A stretch of DNA of 9,984 bases, taken from a bacterium (GTDB lineage Bacteria; Verrucomicrobiota; Verrucomicrobiia; Chthoniobacterales; Terrimicrobiaceae). A program made the position numbers and the translations under genes. How positions within the stretch are numbered: position 1 is the stretch's first letter; every line of letters starts with the position of its first letter. The notes below the pieces were generated by a model. That model was not told the DNA's origin, searched no databases, and worked only from the letters and a program-made list of their open reading frames with translations. The DNA is taken from the NCBI GenBank assembly GCA_009920585.1, contig RFZT01000069.1, positions 1 to 9,984 of the forward strand, in the 5' to 3' direction. Shown one piece after another: positions 1 to 5,857 of the stretch.

Positions 1-179
1 CAACACCAAGCGCGACACCAAGCGCGACACCAAGCGCGACACCAAGCGCGACACCGAGCGCAACACCTGATGATGCGTCGATTTCTAGTCCGCCCATCGA
101 GGTTCCGACTGCCTCTCCAATTTCAGCGGAGACGTCTGGCGGAATTCCCTCATGGGCACGGCGATCTTTCCATGGTTGA
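1..179 (+). CDS. 3' end of an unidentified gene with a Thr-Pro-Ser-Ala repeat tail
   Basis: This is a partial gene that enters from the left edge and stops at TGA 177-179. The visible codons start at base 3 and give about 58 residues. They comprise five TPSA units, then TPDDASISSPPIEVP, and a short end rich in Ser, Pro and Arg (SWARRSFHG). The twelve-base repeat leaves all three frames open, but the four bases that deviate from the repeat (2, 56, 62 and 68) are all third positions of this frame and all synonymous, so this frame is the one translated. A Pro/Thr/Ser/Ala-rich tail of this kind is usually a disordered linker or extension. No domain is visible, so the function cannot be named. The next gene starts 11 bases after the stop on the same strand, so the two may be co-transcribed. 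Confidence 0.6.
   Translation, partial: TPSATPSATPSATPSATPSATPDDASISSPPIEVPTASPISAETSGGIPSWARRSFHG
3..68 (+). repeat. 12-bp coding tandem repeat, five and a half copies
   Basis: The unit acaccaagcgcg is repeated at bases 3-14, 15-26, 27-38, 39-50 and 51-62, followed by a half unit at 63-68. The first four units are identical. The fifth has A to G at base 56 and G to A at base 62, and the half unit has T at base 68. The unit length is a multiple of three, so the repeat adds or loses TPSA blocks without shifting the frame. The array begins at the window edge and may be longer. Confidence 0.9.
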
Positions 180-190
180 ATAGAACGGAC

Positions 191-1045
191 ATGGCTCTTC
201 TAGGAAAAATCAACATTCTCACCGTTTTAAAAGATGCCCCTCCGGGTCTCTATCTTGACGGGGGCGATCTTGGGGAAATTCTTTTGCCTGGAGACTCGAT
301 TCCTCCGGGTGCTGGACCTGATGATGAGTTGCAGGTTTTTCTCTATCGCGATTCGGAGGATCGTCTTGTGGCCACCACCCACGACCCGCTCGCCTGCGTG
401 GGCGATTTCGCGGCGCTGAGAGTGAAACAAATTCACCCGACGATCGGCGCATTCCTTGATTGGGGGCTGAATAAAGATCTCCTCCTGCCCATGCGTGAGC
501 AGGAGCGTCGTATTCACAAGGGCGACATTGTTGTGGTCTTTGTCTTTATTGATGAAGTCTCGCAGCGCATTATTGCCACAACGCGTTGGAGGGATCATCT
601 CAGCGCGACTCCTCCGAACTACAGCGAGGGAGCGCCAGTCTCGCTGCTCATCGCCGGTGAGTCACCACTCGGATATAATGCGATCGTGGACAATACCCAT
701 GTCGGACTCCTCTTTCGGAGCGAGTTGGGATCTCCGCTCAAAGTCGGCGATAAATGCAAAGGATATGTCCGCAATGTTCGTCCTGACGGGAAGCTCGATT
801 TGGGGCTCGACCCCGAGGGTTACCAACGCATCGCGCCACTCGCCGACCGCATCCTGACAGCGCTACGATCCCAGGATGGCAAATTGCTAGTGCATGAAGG
901 TAGTTCGCCGGAGGATATCCGAGCCGCTTTTCAAACAAGCAAAAAGGCCTTCAAACAAGCGATCGGCAATCTGTATCGGCAGAGACTCATCGAGATCAAT
1001 GGCGCGGACATCGTTCTGCGAAAGTCCGAGCCACGTTCTGCGTAG
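191..1045 (+). CDS. cvfB: CvfB/YitL-type S1 domain RNA-binding protein
   Basis: This 284-residue protein has the usual length and layout of the CvfB family (YitL in Bacillus, conserved virulence factor B in Staphylococcus). The family consists of three S1-like OB folds followed by a C-terminal winged helix, and it binds RNA in the cytoplasm. The N-terminus, MALLGKINILTVLKD followed by YLDGGDLGEILLP, is the family signature. S1-like segments lie at about residues 1-63, 67-131 and 145-206. The winged helix is at about 215-278, with the conserved stretch TSKKAFKQAIGNLYRQRLI. An in-frame ATG at 152 exists, but it would overlap the upstream gene and add 13 residues the family lacks, so ATG 191 is chosen. 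It lies 11 bases after the upstream stop. I see no Shine-Dalgarno sequence. Some annotations misname the family as GntR regulators because of the winged helix. Its targets in this organism are unknown. Confidence 0.9.
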   Translation: MALLGKINILTVLKDAPPGLYLDGGDLGEILLPGDSIPPGAGPDDELQVFLYRDSEDRLVATTHDPLACVGDFAALRVKQIHPTIGAFLDWGLNKDLLLPMREQERRIHKGDIVVVFVFIDEVSQRIIATTRWRDHLSATPPNYSEGAPVSLLIAGESPLGYNAIVDNTHVGLLFRSELGSPLKVGDKCKGYVRNVRPDGKLDLGLDPEGYQRIAPLADRILTALRSQDGKLLVHEGSSPEDIRAAFQTSKKAFKQAIGNLYRQRLIEINGADIVLRKSEPRSA

Positions 1046-1057
1046 CCTTTGGTTCTA

Positions 1058-2161
1058 CTAACTCTGAGTGTGGAAGGGGAAGTCGGTGTAGCCCTCTGCG
1101 CTAGGGGAAGACCAGACCTGCATTTCCGCTGGAGGATTCAACTCCCAACCGTTTGCGAAGCGCTCAACGAGGTCGGGATTGCTCAAAAATGGTCTCCCGA
1201 AAGCAATGAGATCAGCATTTCCTGAGGCTATTGCGGATTCTGCTGCTTCGGCAGTGTAGCCGCAGTTTCCCATCAAGGTGCCAGAAAAGACCGCACGGAA
1301 CTCGGGGAGTTGCATGGGGGCACCCAATTCATGAAAACCAAATGCCAACCCATCCACCACATGGAGGTAGGCGAGACCGAAGGCATTGAGTCTCTTGCCG
1401 GCATCGGTGAATATTTCACGGAAATCTGGCGAACCCATGTCATTGAAAACGCCGTTTGGCGAGAGGCGGACGCCGACGCGGTCGGCGGGCCAAACGGTGA
1501 GAATGGCCTCGACGATTTCTTTCAGAAAGCGGAACCGATTTTCCAGACTGCCGCCATAGACGTCTGTGCGATGGTTGGTTTTCGATTGGAGGAATTGGTC
1601 GATCAGGTAGCCGTTCGCGGCATGGATTTCAATCCCGTCGAAACCCGCCGCCTTCGCCCGTTCGGCAGCGCGCAGATAATCCTGCACGACAGCGGCGACC
1701 TCGTGCGTTTCGAGGGCTCTTGGTGTTTCATAAGGTTGCTTGCCCGCAGGCGAGTGGATCGTGTCACCATTGAGTTTGATCGCTGATGCCGATACGGGCG
1801 GTTTGCCAGCGTGGAAGCTGCTATGCGAAGCTCGACCGCAATGCCAGAGCTGCATGAAAATGGGTGTTCCTTTTTCGTGAAGTGCGGTGGTGATTTTTTT
1901 CCATCCTTCGACTTGGGCCTCGTTGTAGATGCCAGGCGAATCGACCCAACCGAATCCCTGCTCGGAAATTGTCACCGCCTCGGAAATGATCAATCCGGCA
2001 GAGGCGCGTTGGATGTAGTATTCCTGCATCAAATCATTCGGCACCCGGGTCACTCCCGCCCGCGCTCGAGTGAGCGGGGCCATCACCACTCGGTTGGGCA
2101 AGGAGAGGCCATGTAGATCAAGAGGTGATAGCAAGTGGGCAAGTTTATTCGGCATAGTCAT
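1058..2161 (-). CDS. Old yellow enzyme family FMN-dependent alkene reductase
   Basis: This is a cytoplasmic FMN flavoprotein of 367 residues, normal for the family. Members reduce activated C=C bonds of enones, maleimides or nitro compounds using NAD(P)H. Seen, numbered from ATG 2161: the N-terminal strand LPNRVVMAPLTR, the QLWHCGRASH motif, the substrate-anchoring pair H180 and N183 with Y185 as the expected proton donor (IEIHAANGYL), the signature RTDVYGGSLENRFRF, R232 in VGVRLSP, and the C-terminal FMN phosphate site around ADLIAFGRPF. The His/Asn pair matches yeast OYE; bacterial NemA and PETN reductase have His/His. An upstream ATG at 2188 is in frame, but its codon lies inside the best -10 candidate. 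ATG 2155 is an equally good alternative to 2161. The gene converges on cvfB with 12 bases between stops and ends in tandem TAG codons. The physiological substrate is unknown; detoxification is the usual role. Confidence 0.9.
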   Translation of the reverse strand: MTMPNKLAHLLSPLDLHGLSLPNRVVMAPLTRARAGVTRVPNDLMQEYYIQRASAGLIISEAVTISEQGFGWVDSPGIYNEAQVEGWKKITTALHEKGTPIFMQLWHCGRASHSSFHAGKPPVSASAIKLNGDTIHSPAGKQPYETPRALETHEVAAVVQDYLRAAERAKAAGFDGIEIHAANGYLIDQFLQSKTNHRTDVYGGSLENRFRFLKEIVEAILTVWPADRVGVRLSPNGVFNDMGSPDFREIFTDAGKRLNAFGLAYLHVVDGLAFGFHELGAPMQLPEFRAVFSGTLMGNCGYTAEAAESAIASGNADLIAFGRPFLSNPDLVERFANGWELNPPAEMQVWSSPSAEGYTDFPFHTQS

Positions 2162-2280
2162 GAAAATACGAGTTCGGTTTCTCTGCATCGTATGCGATTT
2201 TCGTGATCTTCAAATACGAATATGGTTTTCGCCGAGGATCAGGTCTCGTTTTTGCTGATTCCACTGATAGCGTTTGGGTG
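2162..2280. promoter_or_regulatory. Divergent promoter region with degenerate repeats
   Basis: This 119-bp gap separates the divergent alkene reductase and glycosyltransferase genes, so it must hold at least one promoter. On the minus strand, ttgaag (complement of 2208-2213) and tacgat (complement of 2187-2192) are a weak -35/-10 pair with a 15-bp spacer. That would put the alkene reductase transcript start near 2180. No convincing plus-strand promoter is seen. Three copies of the loose pattern CGNNTNNGNTTT start at 2169, 2189 and 2217. The first and third extend to a 17-bp direct repeat with 14 matches (2164-2180 and 2212-2228). These could be operator sites, but this is a guess from spacing alone. 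Confidence 0.35.
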
Positions 2281-3525
2281 ATGCGTATTGCCTTTGCCTC
2301 ATTCGGTTCGCTCGGGGATTTGCACCCCCTTCTTGCGATGGCCGTAGCCGCGCAGGGGAGGGGGCATGATGTCGCCGTTGCGGCATCGCCAAACTACGAG
2401 GATAATGTTCGGTGTGCGGGGGTGGAATTTTATCCCCTGAGACCAGCGATTCCGTGGGATCCCGCTCGCTTGGCTTATTATTTCGATATGCGGCGGGGGC
2501 CAGAGCGATTGCTGCGCGAGGTCGCTTTTGCGGAACTTGCGGATACGCACGCAGACCTCCGCTCGGTAGCAAAAGGCGCTGATCTGCTTGTCGTGGGGGA
2601 GCTTCTCTACACCGCTCCGATCGTGGCTGCCGAGATCGGAATTCCTTGGTTGAATGTCGTTCTCGCGCCGACCTCGTTTCTCTCGGCAAGCGACCCCTGT
2701 GTGCTCGCGCCAGCGCCATTCTTGCATCCTCTCCGACACCTCGGAAAATGGATCCACCAACTCGCCTACATCGCAGGTCGCATTCAAGGACGCATGTGGG
2801 CGAAGCCGTATTTTGCATTTCGCCGCAGCCTCGGGCTTCCACCTGGCACGAATCCCATCTTTGACGCCAAGCATTCTCCCTACGGTACGCTAGCCATGTT
2901 CCCCTCCTTTTTCGCCAAGTCCCAACCCGATTGGCCGGTGAAAACTCTTCAGGCAGGTTTTCCTTTTTTTGAGCAACCTCCGCAGCTTGCGGACCGCATT
3001 GTGGCGGACTTCCTTTCTTCTGGAGAACCTCCAGTGGTTTTTACGTTGGGTTCCATCGTGGCTCATTTTGAGCCTGCATTTTATCACGCGGCTTGTGAAG
3101 CGGCACTCTGTCTCAATCGACGTGCTGTGTTACTCACCGGGAGCGAAGTTCCTTTGCTCGATAAATCGAATCCGAATGTTCTAGCTGTGAAATACGCGCG
3201 TCTTAAGGAAATCCTTCCCCGATCCGCAGCGGTAGTCCACGCCGGGGGCATCGGTACGTGTGCGGAAGCCCTCCGTGCCGGAATTCCATCAGTGATCATC
3301 CCTTTCTCCTTTGATCAGCCAGACAATGCTTTTCGAATGAAGCGCTTGGGCGTTGCGGAAATCCTATCGAGGCATTCCATTAATTCAGATTCGATGTCCG
3401 CGAAACTGAATGCGATATTAACTGATTCATCCTTCACCAATCGATCGCGACATCACGCTGCGCAAATAACTCCGGCTCAAACTATCGATGCAGTTGTGGA
3501 TAAAATAGAATCCTTCCACGTCTGA
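2281..3525 (+). CDS. GT1-type (UGT/MGT-like) nucleotide-sugar glycosyltransferase
   Basis: A predicted GT-B fold glycosyltransferase of 414 residues that transfers a sugar from a nucleotide donor to a small acceptor such as a lipid, sterol, polyketide or carotenoid. The N-terminus MRIAFASFGSLGDLHPLLA is the classic acceptor-domain start, with the Gly-rich loop near residues 9-13. The C-terminal donor-binding domain has FTLGS near residue 254 and a PSPG-like segment: H320 in VVHAGGIGT, then ALRAGIPSVIIPF and D345-Q346 in FDQPDNA, where Asp/Gln normally contact the sugar. The usual HHGG reads VHAGG here, with the second His kept. The open frame extends back to 2203, but only ATG 2281 gives the family N-terminus. 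The bases gggtg touch this ATG and are too close for a normal ribosome site. No acceptor-pathway genes lie nearby, so the product cannot be named. No signal peptide or membrane span is evident. Confidence 0.85.
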   Translation: MRIAFASFGSLGDLHPLLAMAVAAQGRGHDVAVAASPNYEDNVRCAGVEFYPLRPAIPWDPARLAYYFDMRRGPERLLREVAFAELADTHADLRSVAKGADLLVVGELLYTAPIVAAEIGIPWLNVVLAPTSFLSASDPCVLAPAPFLHPLRHLGKWIHQLAYIAGRIQGRMWAKPYFAFRRSLGLPPGTNPIFDAKHSPYGTLAMFPSFFAKSQPDWPVKTLQAGFPFFEQPPQLADRIVADFLSSGEPPVVFTLGSIVAHFEPAFYHAACEAALCLNRRAVLLTGSEVPLLDKSNPNVLAVKYARLKEILPRSAAVVHAGGIGTCAEALRAGIPSVIIPFSFDQPDNAFRMKRLGVAEILSRHSINSDSMSAKLNAILTDSSFTNRSRHHAAQITPAQTIDAVVDKIESFHV

Positions 3526-3561
3526 ACTGTGCCCCAGTTGTTACTCAACCAGTGGAAATGT

Positions 3562-3590
3562 TTGCTAATACGTGGGGTGTGGGTTATCTA
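3562..3590 (+). promoter_or_regulatory. Possible promoter of the tatA operon
   Basis: TTGCTA at 3562-3567 and TATCTA at 3585-3590 are separated by 17 bp and resemble weak sigma-70 boxes (4 of 6 and 3 of 6 matches). Transcription would begin about seven bases after the -10 box, at or next to the tatA ATG at 3598. That would make the mRNA leaderless or nearly so, which agrees with the lack of a Shine-Dalgarno sequence there. The boxes are weak and the call is inference. Confidence 0.3.
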
Positions 3591-3597
3591 ATCATAT

Positions 3598-3834
3598 ATG
3601 TCCACTCCACTCCTTGCTATGGCGATGCCCGGTTGGCCTGAAATGATTTTTATATTTATCATTTGTGTGCTTCTTTTCGGTGCGAAAAAGTTGCCTGCGT
3701 TAGCGCGTGGTATCGGGCAAAGCATTGGAGAGTTTAAAAAAGCTCGTGAGGAATTCGATCAGGGTGTCTCGAACCCAGCCTCCCCAGTCGAAAATAAAGA
3801 GGTTGTTGAAAAGCAACCCCACAATCCGGCCTGA
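3598..3834 (+). CDS. tatA: Sec-independent translocase subunit TatA/TatE
   Basis: A 78-residue inner-membrane protein that forms the pore-like component of the twin-arginine translocase, which exports folded proteins with TatC. The family layout is complete. A short N-terminus leads to GWPEM at about residues 12-16, where the Glu precedes the membrane span. A single span (about 15-28, IFIFIICVLLF) is followed by the FGAKKLP hinge and the amphipathic helix ALARGIGQSIGEFKKA, then a charged, poorly conserved tail. TatB proteins are longer and lack this hinge sequence, so TatA/E is favoured. No tatC is in the window. The start at 3598 fits homologues with a few residues before the Gly; ATGs at 3619 and 3625 would also keep the span. 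No Shine-Dalgarno sequence is seen. It leads a three-gene cluster and is followed, six bases after its stop, by a gene in the same frame. Confidence 0.92.
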   Translation: MSTPLLAMAMPGWPEMIFIFIICVLLFGAKKLPALARGIGQSIGEFKKAREEFDQGVSNPASPVENKEVVEKQPHNPA

Positions 3835-3840
3835 GCCGAT

Positions 3841-4740
3841 TTGAAAATCCCCTCTTGGACGATTGTCCTTGCACTCTCTTTAGCGTCGCTGGCCATCTTG
3901 CCAGCGAAGGAAGTTGTTATTGCTTCTTACAATCTTAAGAATTATCTCCCCATGGCGCGTCAGGTGGGAGGCAAGATGTTGCCAGATCAACCCAAGCCAG
4001 AAAAAGAGATTCATGCCGCTCTGGATGTGCTGAGTGAAATTAAGCCTGATATTTTGGGTGTTGTGGAAATGGGGGATGAGAAAGTCCTTGCCGAATTCCA
4101 GTCACGACTTGCCTCTGTGGGGCTCGAATATCCCTATGCAGAATGGGTCCAGGGAGCGGATGAATCCCGACATATCGCCCTGCTGAGTCGTTTTCCCATC
4201 ATCACTCGCATTTCGCGTTCCCGCATTCCGGTAGAGCTCAATGGGCGTTTCTTCCAAATGTGCCGTGGCATTTTGGACGTGACCCTTCAGATTACTCCCA
4301 CATCCACGCTGCGGTTGGTCGGTCTCCACCTCAAGTCTCAGCGTTTAGTTCCTGAGTATGATGAAGCCAAATTCCGCGCGAGGGAGTCCATCGCTGTTCG
4401 TGCGCATCTCGATTCCATTTTAAAAGAAGCGCCCGATGCGGACTTGCTCGTCTTTGGCGACCTTAATGATTCCAAAAATGAATTCCCAGTTCAGGAAATC
4501 CTCGGTCCGCCGAAGTCACCGATGGCGCTCCGCGACATCCGCCTTAAGGATCGGTGGGGTTTTACGTGGACTCACTATTGGGCGGAGGCCGATATTTACT
4601 CCAGATTCGATTACCTTCTTGCGAATCAGTCTCTCTGGCCCAAGATCAATATGGGCCGGTGTGGCATCAATTCTTCTCCCGAATGGGCTCGCGCTAGCGA
4701 TCACCGTGCTATTTTTACTCAACTATCCTTTCCTGAATGA
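3841..4740 (+). CDS. Secreted endonuclease/exonuclease/phosphatase family protein
   Basis: This 299-residue protein has the DNase I-like fold shared by metal-dependent nucleases and phosphodiesterases. The expected catalytic set is intact: N31 (SYNLKNY), E76 (VVEMGD), H163 (GLHLKSQ), D207 and N209 (FGDLND), D257 (FDYLL), and the D287-H288 pair (SDHRA). Residues 1-22 look like a Sec signal peptide (KIPSW followed by a hydrophobic run ending near ILPA) without a twin arginine. It is therefore probably periplasmic or lipid-facing. The start must be TTG 3841: the first in-frame ATG is at residue 37, beyond N31, and tatA's TGA blocks any earlier start. It shares tatA's frame, separated by TGA plus six bases, and its own stop overlaps the next start (ATGA, 4737-4740). 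The substrate could be DNA, RNA, a phospholipid or an inositol phosphate; sequence alone cannot tell. Confidence 0.85.
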   Translation: MKIPSWTIVLALSLASLAILPAKEVVIASYNLKNYLPMARQVGGKMLPDQPKPEKEIHAALDVLSEIKPDILGVVEMGDEKVLAEFQSRLASVGLEYPYAEWVQGADESRHIALLSRFPIITRISRSRIPVELNGRFFQMCRGILDVTLQITPTSTLRLVGLHLKSQRLVPEYDEAKFRARESIAVRAHLDSILKEAPDADLLVFGDLNDSKNEFPVQEILGPPKSPMALRDIRLKDRWGFTWTHYWAEADIYSRFDYLLANQSLWPKINMGRCGINSSPEWARASDHRAIFTQLSFPE

Positions 4741-5777
4741 AAATCGCTTTTTTTCTGTTTTTTTCTCTCATTACACCTCTGCTAGCGACTCCGGATGACG
4801 ATTGGAACGCCATTCTGGCGATGGATGCCGGTCCCACTAAGAAGCCGGCCAGCACTGCTGAGGCGAGGACTTTAGGAAAAGCTCATTTTGCAAAACATCA
4901 AGCGCTCATTGAGGATTTTCTAAAAAAAAATCCTGCTGATTCGAGAGGTTTCGACGCTCGACTGCGCCTCGCATCCATTCTTGCGGCGACAGGAAAAATG
5001 GAAAAAAAACAGTCATTGGTGGATGACGCCATGCGAATGTTACAGACGCTCGAAAAAGATAAGTCCGCACCACTGGATAAACGCGCCGATGCTGGGTTTC
5101 GTCGAGTCTCGCTGTACATGCAATGTCTCGATAGTCGCGAAAACGAGTCCCGTCGCGATATCGTGACCGCCGCCCGCAATTTCCAATCCCGCTATCCGAA
5201 CGATCGCCGTACCCCGCGGTTGCTAGTCGAGGTGGCGACCATTTGCGACAATGCTCCCGACCTCAAGCGCGAGTTGCTCGACGCCGCATTGGCTTCGTCT
5301 CCAGATGAAGCTCTTAAACGCCGCATCGCTGATGACCTCAAGCGTATAGCCCTACTTGGTAAGCCTCTGCCTTTGCGCCTCAATACGATTCAAGGTCGCT
5401 CTATCGACCTAGCTAATCAGGAGGGCCGGATTGTTTTTCTCATTTTCTGGGCAGCCGATTCCGCCCCGAGTCTCCTCTGGATGCAAAACTTTCAACTCGC
5501 TTTGGCTAATTTGCCTGTCGATCGATTTTCGATTATCACTGTCAGCCTCGACAAAGATCCCGCACTCCCAATGGAGCGATTGAAGGATATGGGTATGTCC
5601 CAGTGGGCGACGTCCTGCGACGGATTGGGGTGGGACGGACCCCTCGCTCGACAATGTGGCATCAATTCTCTCCCAACTGTCCTCCTCCTAGACCAAGCGG
5701 GTGTTGTTCGTGCGATCAATGTCCGTGGGAGTTATGAATCGTGGATCCGAAAGCTTCTCATGCAGCCTGCCTCCTGA
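4737..5777 (+). CDS. Exported TlpA/ResA-like protein with a cysteine-less thioredoxin domain
   Basis: This 346-residue protein has a Sec signal peptide (about residues 1-17, ending near LLATP). An Ala-, Lys- and Arg-rich helical region at about 20-205 may hold TPR-like repeats, including an FQSRYPNDRRTP segment typical of such helices. A thioredoxin-like domain follows at about 208-340. It has the usual LGKPLPLRL opening, the strand VFLIFWA, and the cis-Pro loop SLPTVLLLD (P313). Where TlpA/ResA proteins have WCxPC, this one reads D241-S242-A243-P244-S245, so neither redox cysteine is present. Cys294 and Cys307 lie elsewhere in the domain. It should thus not act as an ordinary disulfide reductase; a binding or scaffold role is possible but unproven. 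Its ATG overlaps the nuclease stop, which implies translational coupling and perhaps a shared task in the envelope. Confidence 0.8.
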   Translation: MKIAFFLFFSLITPLLATPDDDWNAILAMDAGPTKKPASTAEARTLGKAHFAKHQALIEDFLKKNPADSRGFDARLRLASILAATGKMEKKQSLVDDAMRMLQTLEKDKSAPLDKRADAGFRRVSLYMQCLDSRENESRRDIVTAARNFQSRYPNDRRTPRLLVEVATICDNAPDLKRELLDAALASSPDEALKRRIADDLKRIALLGKPLPLRLNTIQGRSIDLANQEGRIVFLIFWAADSAPSLLWMQNFQLALANLPVDRFSIITVSLDKDPALPMERLKDMGMSQWATSCDGLGWDGPLARQCGINSLPTVLLLDQAGVVRAINVRGSYESWIRKLLMQPAS

Positions 5778-5801
5778 GGTTTTCTTCCCCTGCATCATAA
5801 T
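5774..5801 (+). promoter_or_regulatory. Weak candidate promoter upstream of the acyl-CoA ligase
   Basis: CATAAT at 5796-5801 matches a -10 box at five of six positions. The best partner at 5774-5779 (CTGAGG, 16-bp spacer) is poor and overlaps the stop of the previous gene. The 80-bp gap also holds the palindrome aatttaaatt (5799-5808) and a ttgaaa at 5821-5826 with no good -10 downstream. A separate promoter is plausible, but read-through from the tatA cluster cannot be excluded because no terminator is visible after 5777. Confidence 0.2.
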
Positions 5802-5857
5802 TTAAATTTTGCGCACGCGCTTGAAAGAGGTCACATAAAAATCAGCCAATCTGTTCT

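Noticed and set aside
1..68. The tandem repeat as a CRISPR or satellite-like array
   Set aside because: The units are directly adjacent 12-mers with no spacers, and the variation pattern shows a coding repeat.
152..190. ATG 152 as the start of the S1-domain protein
   Set aside because: It overlaps the upstream gene by 28 bases and adds 13 residues before the conserved family N-terminus MALLGKIN.
931..960. Direct repeat tcaaacaagc, two copies 10 bp apart
   Set aside because: It lies inside the conserved winged helix of the CvfB-like protein, is read in two different frames, and follows from the Lys/Gln-rich coding.
1310..1786. Plus-strand open frame of 158 codons inside the alkene reductase gene
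   Set aside because: It is fully antisense to a well-conserved enzyme, has no recognisable domain and no start signals. The same holds for other long frames opposite katG, the glycosyltransferase and the acyl-CoA ligase.
2162..2188. ATG at 2188 (minus) as the alkene reductase start
   Set aside because: It adds nine residues not typical of the family and lies within the candidate -10 box; ATG 2161 or 2155 fits better.
2203..2280. ATG 2203 as the glycosyltransferase start
   Set aside because: The extra 26 residues do not resemble a signal peptide or family sequence. The conserved N-terminus begins at ATG 2281.
3533..3555. Hairpin after the glycosyltransferase stop
   Set aside because: Only gttg/caac (3537-3540 with 3546-3549) pairs cleanly and no T-run follows, so it is too weak to call a terminator.
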